The position numbers were made by a program, and so were the translations under genes. The notes below the pieces were generated by a model. The model had not been told where the DNA came from. It saw only the letters and a program-made list of their open reading frames with translations, and ran no database searches. From Solirubrobacterales bacterium (GTDB lineage: Bacteria; Actinomycetota; Thermoleophilia; Solirubrobacterales; 70-9), in NCBI GenBank assembly GCA_025936755.1, contig JAICSS010000009.1:1-64000 (forward strand): DNA of 64,000 nt. The letters are read 5' to 3'. Numbering within the stretch: the stretch's first letter is position 1; every line of letters begins with the position of its first letter. Positions 8,258 to 16,851 of the stretch are shown piece by piece.

Positions 8258-10216
8258 TCAGGCCTGCCGCAGAGCGGGAATCGAGGGCCGCACCGGTACC
8301 GGCTCCTCGCGATAGTCGTCGAGGGAGACGACGATCGCCTCCGACTCGGGAATCGGCGCGGTGGGACGGCGGCCGCGCAGGCGCTCGTGGGTGCAGACGA
8401 CGTAGCACCACTCCATCAGCCGCAACCGCGCCTCCGGGTCGATCTCGAGGATCGTCGCCCCGATCAGGAAGCTCCCGTCGACCTCGCGGCAGGTCTTGAC
8501 TTCGACCTTGGCGGCGACCTCGTGCCGGCTCCCTGACGCGTCGGTCAGGGTCAGCAGGACGGCGGGTTCGCTGCCGGTCTCCAGCGGCGCCGTCGCGACC
8601 AGCCCCAGTCCGGCGGCCGAGGCGTCGACCAGGCGGGCGGCGGTATGGGTGGCGGGCGTGTAGAGGTTCGCCGGGGCGTCGCCCTCGAAGCGGTAGACGA
8701 GCCGCCGCTGGCGCCGGCGGCCGACAGCGGCCAGCGTCGCCAGCAGCCGCCGCAGCTCGTAGAGGCCGAGCAGGGGGACGACGAAGGCGGCGATGCCCGG
8801 CAGGTCCGGCAGCGGCCCGACCCCGGCGAGGTCGAGCAGGCGCATCGCCGTCCCGGTCGCCAGCAGCACGGTGCAGAAGAGGACGAGATGGAGCTTGCCG
8901 ACGGCGTCCAGGCCGCCGCCGTCCCGCCCCTGCTTCGGGGTGACCTTGAACGCGGTCCTGCCGGGGACGAGGGCGCAGCGCAGGGCGCGGGCGTAGATCT
9001 CCATCGTCAGCAGCTCGTAGTGGGCGGACTCGGGGACGCGCATGTAGCCGCGGGCGAGGGCGGCGCCGGCGCCGAAGTTGAGGAGTACGTAGGGAAGCCA
9101 CAGAGCCGCCAGCGCGGCGATGCTGATCTTCATCGGCAGCTCGCCGGTCCAGAGGACGAGGCCGAGGGTGAGCAGCAGCAACAGCCGCATCGGCGGGGCG
9201 AGATAGGCGAGCAGGCTGGCGAGGAAGGAGAGGCGCTGCATCGGGCTCAGGCTTTTCGCCCGCAGCGGCGACTCCGGCAGCCTGAAGACGGCGAGGTTGC
9301 CGCGGGCCCAGCGGTCGCGCTGGAGCAGGTAGCCGTCGAGGTCGTGCGGCGCCAGCCCTTGGACCAGGACCTCGTCGTGATAGCGGCTGCGCCAGCCGTG
9401 GCGCAGCAGCCGGATCGTCGTGTGGAAGTCCTCGGCGATCGTCTCGGTGGCGACGCCGCCGATCTCGAGCAGGGCGTGACGGCTGATCAGGGCCGCCGAG
9501 CCGCACCAGTAGGCGGCGCCGTGGCGGTCCTTGCCGGGGCAGACGACGCGGTAGAAGAGCGACTGCTCGTGGCGGCCGACGACGTAGTGCTGGACCGAGT
9601 CGTGGTTGAAGAAGTCGTGCGGGGTCTGGACGATCGCCATCCGCTCGTCGTCGAAGTAGCCGACCAGCGCGTCGAGCGCGTCGGGCATCGGCACGTGGTC
9701 GGCGTCGAGGACGAAGACGAGGTCGCCGCCGGTGCGCGGCAGCGCGGCGTTGAGGTTGCCGGCCTTGGCGTGGGAGTTGTCGGGCCGGGTCATGTATTCG
9801 GCTCCGGCCAGCTCGGCCAGCTCTCGCATCTGCGGCCGGCGGCCGTCGTCGAGCAGGTAGGTCGTGTGCGGGTAGGTGAGGGCGCGGCAGCCGGCGAGGG
9901 TCGCCATCACCACCTCGGCCGGCTCGTCGTAGGTGCAGACGTAGACGTCGACCTTGCGCCCGGGCGTCGCCGCCGGGCGCTTCGCCGCCGGGCGCGACCA
10001 CGAGAACCAGGCGAGGATCGCCAGCGCGTAGAGGCCGTAGACCTCGGTCGCCAGCAGCATCCCGAAGGCCACCGGGCTGGCGCCTTCGCCGCTCCAGCCG
10101 ACGCGCCAGGCCAGGTAGCCGGCGCCCCAGAGGAGCGCGACCAGGGCCAGCGCCCGCAGCAGGCGCGGATGGTTGTCGAAGAACCTCCCGAGAGGGGTCT
10201 GCTCGCCTGCGCTCAC
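8258..10216 (-). CDS. Cellulose-synthase-like glycosyltransferase (GT2) with PilZ domain
   Basis: 652-residue inner-membrane processive glycosyltransferase of BcsA type. Two N-terminal TM helices (22-40, 52-72) precede the GT2 domain, with DAD at 171-173, the catalytic Asp263 in a T-I-A-E-D-F-H context and QRDRW at 299-303. More TM helices lie between about 325 and 490. The C-terminal PilZ domain (about 500-605) has the Arg-rich start and a D-A-S-A-A-G motif of the D/NxSxxG type, so c-di-GMP activation is likely. No bcsB, bcsZ or other cellulose genes adjoin it, so the polymer could be cellulose or another beta-glucan. The window also has an HD-GYP and a GGDEF-like protein, but not next door. 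Confidence 0.9.
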   Translation of the reverse strand: MSAGEQTPLGRFFDNHPRLLRALALVALLWGAGYLAWRVGWSGEGASPVAFGMLLATEVYGLYALAILAWFSWSRPAAKRPAATPGRKVDVYVCTYDEPAEVVMATLAGCRALTYPHTTYLLDDGRRPQMRELAELAGAEYMTRPDNSHAKAGNLNAALPRTGGDLVFVLDADHVPMPDALDALVGYFDDERMAIVQTPHDFFNHDSVQHYVVGRHEQSLFYRVVCPGKDRHGAAYWCGSAALISRHALLEIGGVATETIAEDFHTTIRLLRHGWRSRYHDEVLVQGLAPHDLDGYLLQRDRWARGNLAVFRLPESPLRAKSLSPMQRLSFLASLLAYLAPPMRLLLLLTLGLVLWTGELPMKISIAALAALWLPYVLLNFGAGAALARGYMRVPESAHYELLTMEIYARALRCALVPGRTAFKVTPKQGRDGGGLDAVGKLHLVLFCTVLLATGTAMRLLDLAGVGPLPDLPGIAAFVVPLLGLYELRRLLATLAAVGRRRQRRLVYRFEGDAPANLYTPATHTAARLVDASAAGLGLVATAPLETGSEPAVLLTLTDASGSRHEVAAKVEVKTCREVDGSFLIGATILEIDPEARLRLMEWCYVVCTHERLRGRRPTAPIPESEAIVVSLDDYREEPVPVRPSIPALRQA

Positions 10217-10267
10217 GCGGTTTCTTCGGCAGGAGCCCCCCGGCCCTTGAGAACCGCACGGGTTCAG

Positions 10268-10356
10268 CGGAGGGGGTGGGATTCGAACCCACGAGCCCCC
10301 TTACGAGGGCCAACGGTTTTCGAGACCGCCCCGTTCAACCACTCCGGCACCCCTCC
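10268..10356 (-). tRNA. tRNA-Ser (anticodon CGA)
   Basis: Class II tRNA of 89 nt read from the minus strand. The acceptor stem is GGAGGGG/CCCCTCC with discriminator G at 10268. The anticodon loop CTCGAAA gives CGA (codon UCG). The long variable arm and T-loop GGTTCGAATCC are present. CCA is not encoded. Confidence 0.95.
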
Positions 10357-10473
10357 AGGAAGCCGGGCTGGATTCTAGGGCGCTTTCGGTTTCGCCCCGG
10401 CCCGCCTCTTCGACATCAAGTGGTGCAACCGGGAAAACCGCTGTACTTGTTGTCTAATTTTAGTAATCTGGAT

Positions 10474-11238
10474 CTAGTTGACCGCGAATGCCTCAGCCGC
10501 CGCCTCGTGACCCTCGTAGGGAAGCACGATGAAGTACATCAGGGAGGGCAGAAGCGCCTCGAGCCGGTCGTACTCGTGCTTGCAGAGGCGCGAATAGAGC
10601 AGGGATTCGACCCCGCCTACGATCCCAGCGGCGGTCAGGGGGTTGTCGCCGGCGCCGGCCGGGAGCAGCTCCCGCGCCTGCGCCTGGAGGCACCGCGCGA
10701 ACTCGTCCATCAGCTCGACACGGCGTTTAACCGCAGCGGCGCTGGCGGCCCTCGCCTCGACCACCATCGTGCGCGCCGTGGCGGGCTCTCGGCTGGCGAA
10801 TCCGAGCAGCGCTTCGAGGCCGAATCGAACCCGGTCGCGCCACACGTCTCCGCCCCTTCGGGTGGCGGTCTCGATTTTCTGGCGCAGTCGCTCGGCGCTG
10901 ATGTCGAAGGCGGCGAGGAAGCAGTCTTCTTTGTTGGAGAAGTGCTCGTAGAAGGTCGGCCGGGAGACCCCTGCCCGGTCGATCACGTCCTGGACGTTGG
11001 TTTCGAGGTAGCCGAGGTCGGCCGCGGCGTTGAGCATCGCTACGATCAGGCGCTCCCGCTGGATCGCCCGAATCAGGTCGGCCGGGAATCGGCGTACCCC
11101 CGACGGGAACTTGCCCCTGCTGTCGGCGAGCAACTCGAGCGCGGCCTCGACCTGGTCAGACGGCCAATCGTCACCGATCGCAGCGAGGAGGGTCTCTTGG
11201 CTCAACTGGATTCGATCGACGGGCACCGAGTAACTCAC
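10474..11238 (-). CDS. TetR-family transcriptional regulator (1 of 3)
   Basis: 254-residue TetR protein with an unusual ~60-residue N-terminal extension before the HTH. The HTH lies at about 65-112 (LGYLETNVQDVIDRAGVSRPTFYEHFSNKE is the canonical helix 2-3 region, quoted only by its hallmark SRPTFYEHF). The C-terminal ligand domain is helical and unassigned. The start is GTG at 11236-11238, which overlaps a CACAAGTTTC repeat and suggests autoregulation. It is divergent from a second TetR gene across a 119-bp gap. The same 10-mer occurs upstream of the MFS exporter at 30581. Confidence 0.92.
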   Translation of the reverse strand: MSYSVPVDRIQLSQETLLAAIGDDWPSDQVEAALELLADSRGKFPSGVRRFPADLIRAIQRERLIVAMLNAAADLGYLETNVQDVIDRAGVSRPTFYEHFSNKEDCFLAAFDISAERLRQKIETATRRGGDVWRDRVRFGLEALLGFASREPATARTMVVEARAASAAAVKRRVELMDEFARCLQAQARELLPAGAGDNPLTAAGIVGGVESLLYSRLCKHEYDRLEALLPSLMYFIVLPYEGHEAAAEAFAVN

Positions 11239-11268
11239 AAGTTTCCATTAAAAACAGTGCAAGTTTTC
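11236..11268. promoter_or_regulatory. Candidate operator: direct repeats of AAGTTT between divergent tetR genes
   Basis: CACAAGTTTC (11236-11245) and TGCAAGTTTTC (11258-11268) are spaced 22 bp, two helical turns, in an AT-rich island inside GC-rich DNA at the start of the minus-strand tetR gene. An identical CACAAGTTTC lies at 30631-30640. Confidence 0.5.
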
Positions 11269-11357
11269 TCACGGTACCAGAACATTGGTGGGTTGGGCAG
11301 GCCATTGGCCGTCGCGCCTGTTCTCCCCTCCATCCGCTCAGTCCAGGAGCCGATTCG

Positions 11358-11981
11358 ATGAGCCCGACCCGCCCCGAGCTGCCGCGCGAGTTCGTCGCCA
11401 GCCACAAGCGGCGCCGGATGATCGAGGCGATCGCCGGGCTGACCGCGGAGAACGGCTACGAGGCGACGAAGATCGCCGACATCGTCCGCCGCGCCGGGGT
11501 CGCCCGCAAGACGCTCTACGACAACTTCGACGGCAAGGAGGACCTGTTCCTCTCGGCGATCGACGCCGGCGTGGCCGAATTGCGGCTCGCGGTCGAAGAG
11601 GGCTGCAGGGGCGGCGACGGATCCTCCGAGAGCGGGATCGTCGGCGGCCTCGAGGCGCTGCTCGATTTCGTCGCCCAACGGCCGGCGACCGCGCGGATGT
11701 GCATGGTCGAGGCGATCTCCGCCACCCCCAGCTCGGCCCGCCTCTACGACGCGGCGATGCGCGATTTCGTCGAGCTGTTCCGGGAAAGCGCGCCGTCTGG
11801 CATGGACCTGCCGGAGACGATCGAGGAGTCGCTGGTCGGTGGCGTCGCCTGGGTCCTCCAGTTGCAGATCCGCCGGGGCGGGGCCGAGCAGGCGCCCGGT
11901 CTCCTACCCGAACTGTCCCAGTTCGTCCTCTCTCCGTACCTCGGCGTCGGCAAGGTGGTGGACGGCGGCGGGCGGGAGTGA
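11358..11981 (+). CDS. TetR-family transcriptional regulator (2 of 3)
   Basis: 207 residues. The N-terminal HTH (about 16-62) shows the hallmark ARKTLYDNF, and the start-proximal LPREFVASHKRRRM sequence aligns with LSPEFVARNQRERL of the next gene and with the first TetR after its extension. The C-terminal effector domain is also similar in layout (EALLDFVAQRPATAR versus ASREPATAR in the first). The three proteins therefore look like tandem paralogues. The ATG at 11358 follows a CAGGAG site. Its target is unknown. Confidence 0.92.
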   Translation: MSPTRPELPREFVASHKRRRMIEAIAGLTAENGYEATKIADIVRRAGVARKTLYDNFDGKEDLFLSAIDAGVAELRLAVEEGCRGGDGSSESGIVGGLEALLDFVAQRPATARMCMVEAISATPSSARLYDAAMRDFVELFRESAPSGMDLPETIEESLVGGVAWVLQLQIRRGGAEQAPGLLPELSQFVLSPYLGVGKVVDGGGRE

Positions 11982-12006
11982 CAGTACGGTGCCAGACTTC
12001 GTACTG
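11982..12006. promoter_or_regulatory. Inverted repeat before third tetR gene
   Basis: CAGTACG (11982-11988) and CGTACTG (12000-12006), a perfect 7-bp inverted repeat with an 11-bp centre, ends two bases before the ATG at 12009. This is a plausible TetR-type operator covering the start region. Confidence 0.5.
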
Positions 12007-12008
12007 GA

Positions 12009-12653
12009 ATGGAGCGGTTACCACGGGGACGTCATGGGCTTTCGCCGGAGTTCGTAGCCCGAAATCAGCGTGAGAGGCTGATTTCCGGCCTCACCCGGGC
12101 GCTTTACGAGGTGGGGTACCACGAAACCACTGTGTCACTGATCGGCCAGCGCGCGGCCGTCTCCAAGAGTGACTTCTACAAGCACTTCGAAAGTAAGGAT
12201 GACTGCTTTGTCGCCACCTACGAAGCGGCGATCGAGCGAATCCGCGAGCAGGTGGTCGCCGCCTGCGAAGACGCGGAAGGAAATGCGTGGCCGGAGCGTG
12301 TGAGCGCGTCGATCGCCGCGCTGCTCGATCTGTTCGACGACGAGCCGGCCCTCGCCAGCATCGCTCTGGTCGAAGGGCTGAGGGCCGGCCGCGGCGTCTA
12401 TGACCGCTATCAGGCCGCGCTGGACTCGTTCGCCGGCATCCTCGGCCGCGGGGCCCCGCTCCCGCAGGTGGGCGCCGGGGTGCCGAAGGCCACCGACGAG
12501 GCCGTGATCGGCGGCATCGCCTCCCTGATCGGCCACCGCATCCTCGCCGGCGAAGGGGAGCGATTGAGCGAGCTTTTTCCGGAGATCCTCGAGTTCACCC
12601 TCTCCGTCTACCTCGGCGCGGAGGAGGCGCGGCGAATAGTCTCCGCTGGATGA
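12009..12653 (+). CDS. TetR-family transcriptional regulator (3 of 3)
   Basis: 214 residues with an HTH at about 20-66 (hallmark SKSDFYKHF) and a helical effector domain. The gene is preceded by an inverted repeat at 11982-12006 and ends in an ATGA overlap with the dCTP-deaminase-family gene, so the two are probably translated together. Its base composition is slightly less GC-biased at the start than its neighbours. Together with the two TetR genes upstream it forms a tandem cluster of relatives. Confidence 0.92.
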   Translation: MERLPRGRHGLSPEFVARNQRERLISGLTRALYEVGYHETTVSLIGQRAAVSKSDFYKHFESKDDCFVATYEAAIERIREQVVAACEDAEGNAWPERVSASIAALLDLFDDEPALASIALVEGLRAGRGVYDRYQAALDSFAGILGRGAPLPQVGAGVPKATDEAVIGGIASLIGHRILAGEGERLSELFPEILEFTLSVYLGAEEARRIVSAG

Positions 12654-13801
12654 GCGAGCTCAGGCGCGGCGTTCTCCCGTCGCAGGCGCTGAACCAGGCG
12701 ATCGATGCCGAGTGGGTCAGCTCCGGCGAGTACCGGATCCGGCCCCAGGCGGTGCAGCCGGCGAGCATCGACCTGCGCCTCGGCGACTTCGCCTGGGCGC
12801 TGCGCTGCTCCTTCCTGCCCGACGTCGATTCGACGGTGGAGGAGAAGATCGACGGTCTCGCCTTCCAGAGGGTCGACCTCCGCGACGGAGCGGTGCTGGA
12901 GCGCGACCGGCCCTACCTGGTGCCGCTGATCGAGGAGCTGAACCTGCCGGAGGACGTGCGGGCCAAGGCGAACCCGAAGAGCTCGACCGGCCGCCTCGAC
13001 GTCTTCACCCGCGTGATCACCGACCGCCACCACCGGTTCGACGACATCCGCGCCGGTTACCGTGGCCAGCTCTACCTGGAGATCGTCCCCCGTTCGTTCG
13101 CGATTCAGGTGAAAACCGGGCTCTCGCTCAACCAGCTGCGGCTGGCGCGGGGCGACGTGCGCCTCTCCGACGAGGAAATTCGCGAGCTGCAGGACGAGTT
13201 CCCGCTGCTCTATCTGGACTCACACGCCCTGCGCCAGTCGGAGATGGCGGTGGCGGACGGCCTTTTCCTCAGCCTCGACCTCTCCGGGCCGACGGACAGG
13301 GTGGTGGGGTACCGGGCGAAGAAGAACAGCCTCCCGGTCGACCTCTCCCGCATCCGCGCCTACCGCTGGACCGACTACTGGGACCCGGTCTACCCCGAGC
13401 CCGGCAGCAGGGTCGTGCTCGAGCCGGAGATCTTCTACCTCCTGCTCTCGGCCGAGGGTGTCTGCATCCCACCCCAGATCGCCGCCGAGATGATGGCCTA
13501 CGACCCGACCGCGGGGGAGCTCCGCACCCACTACGCCGGCTTCTTCGATCCCGGCTTCGGCTACGACCCCGAGGGCGGCCGCCACGGCAGCCGGGCCGCG
13601 CTCGAGGTCCGCGCCCGCGACGTCTCCTTCATGGTCGAGCACCGCCAGCCGGTCTGCAAGCTCGGCCTGGAGTGGATGTCGGCGCCGGCCGAGCGCCTCT
13701 ACGGCTCCGACCTGGGCTCGAACTACCAGGGGCAGGTGACGATGTTGAGCAAGCACTTCGAGGAGCAGACGGCGGGCGTCGCTATCCCGGTTGACGCCTG
13801 A
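12650..13801 (+). CDS. dcd: 2'-deoxycytidine 5'-triphosphate deaminase family (DCD, double-domain type)
   Basis: 383 residues, about twice the length of classic trimeric dCTP deaminase, which matches the DCD family with duplicated dUTPase-like beta domains. The N-terminal half has QPASIDLRLGD and the PKSSTGRLDV segment that corresponds to the nucleotide-binding SSxGR motif of dCTP deaminase/dUTPase. The second half ends with ALEVRARDVSFMVEHRQPVCKL. Expected reaction: dCTP to dUTP plus ammonia, feeding dTMP synthesis. The ATG overlaps the tetR stop by four bases. Family known; activity inferred. Confidence 0.85.
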   Translation: MSELRRGVLPSQALNQAIDAEWVSSGEYRIRPQAVQPASIDLRLGDFAWALRCSFLPDVDSTVEEKIDGLAFQRVDLRDGAVLERDRPYLVPLIEELNLPEDVRAKANPKSSTGRLDVFTRVITDRHHRFDDIRAGYRGQLYLEIVPRSFAIQVKTGLSLNQLRLARGDVRLSDEEIRELQDEFPLLYLDSHALRQSEMAVADGLFLSLDLSGPTDRVVGYRAKKNSLPVDLSRIRAYRWTDYWDPVYPEPGSRVVLEPEIFYLLLSAEGVCIPPQIAAEMMAYDPTAGELRTHYAGFFDPGFGYDPEGGRHGSRAALEVRARDVSFMVEHRQPVCKLGLEWMSAPAERLYGSDLGSNYQGQVTMLSKHFEEQTAGVAIPVDA

Positions 13802-14219
13802 GCAGTTCCCGCGCCCGCCTGCGCCGCGCCAGCAGCTCCGCCTCGAGCTCGGCGATCTCGTCGCGGCGCCGGCGCACCAGCTCGAGCTGGCGGCCGGCGA
13901 AGGCGAGCGACTGCTCGAGGATCTGTCGACGGCGGCTCGGGTCCTCGACGCCGCCCCGCCACTCGCGGCGCAGCTCGGCGCGCGCCCCCTCGGCCTCGAT
14001 CAGCTCCTTCAGCTCCTCGAGCGAGAGGCCGAGCAGCTCCTTCAGCCGCAGCAGCTCGGTGAGCCGCTCGACGTCGGCCTCGGCGTAGGTGCGGTGGGCG
14101 CCGGGCTGGCGCCCGCTCGCCGCCGGCAGCAGCCCGATCTCCTCGTAGTAGCGGATCGTCCGCGGCGTCGTCCCCGCCCGCTTGGCCACCTCGCCGATCC
14201 GCAGCCCCGGCTCGCTCAC
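13782..14219 (-). CDS. MerR-family transcriptional regulator
   Basis: 145 residues. The N-terminal winged HTH (about 5-72; LRIGEVAKRAGTTPRTIRYYE hallmark is the R-T-I-R-Y-Y-E helix) is followed by a long coiled coil rich in Arg and Glu (75-140). There is no cysteine cluster, so it is not a metal sensor of MerR/CueR type; drug or redox sensing is more likely. The GTG start overlaps the stop of the upstream exporter (GTGA), so it is translationally coupled and probably controls that exporter. Its 3' end overlaps the convergent DCD gene by 20 bases. Confidence 0.9.
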   Translation of the reverse strand: MSEPGLRIGEVAKRAGTTPRTIRYYEEIGLLPAASGRQPGAHRTYAEADVERLTELLRLKELLGLSLEELKELIEAEGARAELRREWRGGVEDPSRRRQILEQSLAFAGRQLELVRRRRDEIAELEAELLARRRRARELLRRQPG

Positions 14220-15721
14220 GAGACCGCCCTCGCCTCCTCGGCGACCGGTCGCTCGGGCGTCTCCTCCGGCTCGTGCCGCGGTCGCAGCAGCGAGACGCCG
14301 GCGCCGAGGACCGAGGTCGCCGCCAGCACCCACAGCGCCTCGTGCATGTTGTGGATGAAGGGGTCGAGCTGGGCGGCGGAGAGGCCCGAGGCGAGACCGG
14401 AGAAGATCGCGAAGAGGACCTCTTTCGGGATCGAGTTGGTGACGATCGCGAGGACGAAGGCGATCGAGATCACGGCGCCGGTGTTCTGCAGCATCGTCCG
14501 CGCCCCGGCGGCGACGCCGCGCCGCTCGGTCGGCACCGTGCCCATCATCGCCGCCGTGTTCGGCGAGTTGAACATGCCCGACCCGATCCCGACAAGCAGC
14601 AGCCAGACCATCCCCTGCCAGTAGGGCGAGTCGGCCTCCAGGGTCGTCATCAGCGCCAGGCCGAGGGCGGTGACCAGCATCCCCGCGGCGGCGAGCGCGC
14701 GGGAGCCGTGGCGATCGGCCCAGATGCCGGCGAGCGGCGAGGAGACGAGCATCCCGATCGCCATCGGCGCGAGCTTGATACCGGCGGTGATCGGGTCGTC
14801 CCCCTGAGCCCCCTGGTAGTAGAAGACGAAGATGAACATCAGCGCGAAGCGGGAGAGGCCGTTGATGAAGGCGGCGCCCGTGGCGGCGGCGAAGAGGCGG
14901 TTGCGGAAGATCTCCAGGTCCAGCATCGGCGCCGAGCCGCGGTGCTCGATCCAGACGAAGAGAGGCAGCAGCAGCGCCGCGACGAGCAGCGAGCCGATCA
15001 CCAGCGAGTCGTCCCAGCCGGAGATGCCGCCACGGGAGATCCCGTAGACCAGCCCGGTGAGGCCGAGGACGAAGGTGAGCGTGCCGGCGAGGTCGAGGCC
15101 GCGGACGCTGTCGCGGCGGGCGAGCTCGTGGAGGACGAAGGCGGCCCAGAGGCCGCCGGCGAGCGCCAGCGGCACGTTGAACCAGAAGACCCAGTGCCAC
15201 GAGACCGAGACCAGGACGCCGCCGAGGACCGGCCCGATCACCAGCCCGATCGCCGCGACCATCGTGTTCGTCCCCATCGCCAGGCCGAGCTGGTCGCGCG
15301 GGAAGGCGTCGGTGACCAGGGCCGGACCGTTGGCGAAGATGAAGGCGCCGCCGATCCCCTGGACGATCCGCCAGAGGATCAGCTGGGTGCCGTCGGCGGC
15401 GAAGCCGGCGCCGAGCGAGGCGAGGCCGAAGATCGCGAAGGCGCCGACGAAGGCGCTCTTGCGGCCGAAGAGGTCGGAGAGCCGGCCGGCGGTGAGGACC
15501 AGCACGGTCGAGGAGATCATGTAGGCGAGGATCACCCAGACCAGTTCCAGCAGGCCGGTGCCGAGCGCCCGCTCCAGATCCGGCAGGGCGATGATCAGCG
15601 TTCCCGAGTTGGTCGCCACCAGCAGCATTCCGAGGCTGGTGCAGGAGAGGGCCCACCACTTGTAGTGCCGGTGGCCGGCCTCGACGCGCCTGCCGGCGAT
15701 GAAATTATTCCTTACGTTCAC
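14216..15721 (-). CDS. MFS multidrug exporter, 14-TM DHA2/EmrB-QacA type
   Basis: 501 residues with about 14 hydrophobic helices. The MFS motif A between TM2 and TM3 is clear (GRLSDLFGRKSAF), and the TM5 motif C glycine/proline pattern of exporters is present (AAIGLVIGPVLGGVLV). This is a cytoplasmic-membrane proton-coupled drug exporter of unknown substrate. The start ATG at 15719-15721 is preceded by 224 bp without a gene, in which I see only AT-rich steps (TCAATTAGGATAG) that could be a promoter. It is coupled to the MerR gene downstream. Confidence 0.92.
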   Translation of the reverse strand: MNVRNNFIAGRRVEAGHRHYKWWALSCTSLGMLLVATNSGTLIIALPDLERALGTGLLELVWVILAYMISSTVLVLTAGRLSDLFGRKSAFVGAFAIFGLASLGAGFAADGTQLILWRIVQGIGGAFIFANGPALVTDAFPRDQLGLAMGTNTMVAAIGLVIGPVLGGVLVSVSWHWVFWFNVPLALAGGLWAAFVLHELARRDSVRGLDLAGTLTFVLGLTGLVYGISRGGISGWDDSLVIGSLLVAALLLPLFVWIEHRGSAPMLDLEIFRNRLFAAATGAAFINGLSRFALMFIFVFYYQGAQGDDPITAGIKLAPMAIGMLVSSPLAGIWADRHGSRALAAAGMLVTALGLALMTTLEADSPYWQGMVWLLLVGIGSGMFNSPNTAAMMGTVPTERRGVAAGARTMLQNTGAVISIAFVLAIVTNSIPKEVLFAIFSGLASGLSAAQLDPFIHNMHEALWVLAATSVLGAGVSLLRPRHEPEETPERPVAEEARAVS

Positions 15722-15945
15722 GTCAATTAGGATAGCAGCGGCAGGTTGAGCCGAGCCTGTAGTAACAACTAGGCGTCCTCAGGCCGTGCGCACCAGGGCG
15801 CGGCGAGACCTCTACTTAGGATGTCTTCGATGCGGCACACCCTTCGATCGCCAGCGTTGATGGGCCCCCCTGGCTACGCAGCCAATGATCACCTACCCTC
15901 GGGGCCGTGTCACATCTACGAACAGTAAGCCGCTCGGTGAGTTGA

Positions 15946-16794
15946 TTGGAGCCGGAGAATCCCGCCTCGGGCGGCCGTCGCAAGACTTCTGGTCGCCGCA
16001 AGCGGCCCTCTCAGATCGGCCTCGAGGGGCTCCGCCGGCCCGAGCGCGGCGGCCAGGTCCCCCTCTACTACCAGCTCGGCGAGATCCTCAAGCAGAGGCT
16101 CGAGGGGGGCGGCTGGGAGCCCGACACCCTGTTCCCCTCCGAGCGCGAGATCGAAGAGTATTTCGACGTCTCGCGGGCGGTCGTCCGTCCGGCCCTCAGC
16201 CTGCTCGAACGCGACGGCGACATCTATCGCCGCCGCGGCTCGGGAACCTACGTCTCCGCGCCGAAGCGCCGGGTGCCGATCAGGGGTCTGATCCGCTCCC
16301 TGCGGGAGGATCCCTTCAACGGCTCGCGAATCGCAATCCTGCGCATTCGCCGGCAGACCAACGACCAGACGATCGCCGACTTCCTCGACGTCTCCCCGGG
16401 GCAGACCGTCGCCCAGGTCACCTCGATCCTCCGCATCGACAAACCGATCTGCATCATCGACTCCTTCTTCCCCGTCGCGCGGGTGCCGTGGCTGCTGGCT
16501 GCTGCGATCTCGCTGCAGGGCGGGGAACAGCCCGTCCTCGGTGAGTCGCCGAGCCTGGGCCGGATCGATGCTTCGTTCGAGAGCTCCTCCTGTGGGCCCT
16601 GGACCGCCAAAAGCCTCGGCGCCCGTACTGGGGATCCTATCTTCATCGGCCGGCTCTTCCAGTACGGGTTTTCCGCGGACCAGAGCGGCGAACGCCCTGT
16701 CGAGCTGACCCGCATCCTCGCCCGCAGCGACATCTCGCAGCTGCACTACGAGGCCGCCAGCTCGCTCGAGCGGGGGCGGGGGCGAAGCCGGTGA
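15946..16794 (+). CDS. GntR-family regulator with UTRA effector domain
   Basis: 282 residues. A basic N-terminal extension (1-35) is followed by the winged HTH (about 37-107: PLYYQLGEILKQRL, SEREIEEYFDVSRAVVRPAL) and a UTRA/HutC-type ligand domain to about 275. The chosen start is a TTG at 15946; the basic N-terminus makes a later start possible. It lies just upstream of a solute-binding lipoprotein gene and near a Rieske oxygenase and Liv transporter, so it is the obvious candidate to sense the transported compound. Family sure; role inferred from context. Confidence 0.88.
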   Translation: MEPENPASGGRRKTSGRRKRPSQIGLEGLRRPERGGQVPLYYQLGEILKQRLEGGGWEPDTLFPSEREIEEYFDVSRAVVRPALSLLERDGDIYRRRGSGTYVSAPKRRVPIRGLIRSLREDPFNGSRIAILRIRRQTNDQTIADFLDVSPGQTVAQVTSILRIDKPICIIDSFFPVARVPWLLAAAISLQGGEQPVLGESPSLGRIDASFESSSCGPWTAKSLGARTGDPIFIGRLFQYGFSADQSGERPVELTRILARSDISQLHYEAASSLERGRGRSR

Positions 16795-16851
16795 ACGCAC
16801 ATGCCTAGGATGCGGCTCCAAGAACCTCCGCAGTCCTCGATTGGAATTTCC

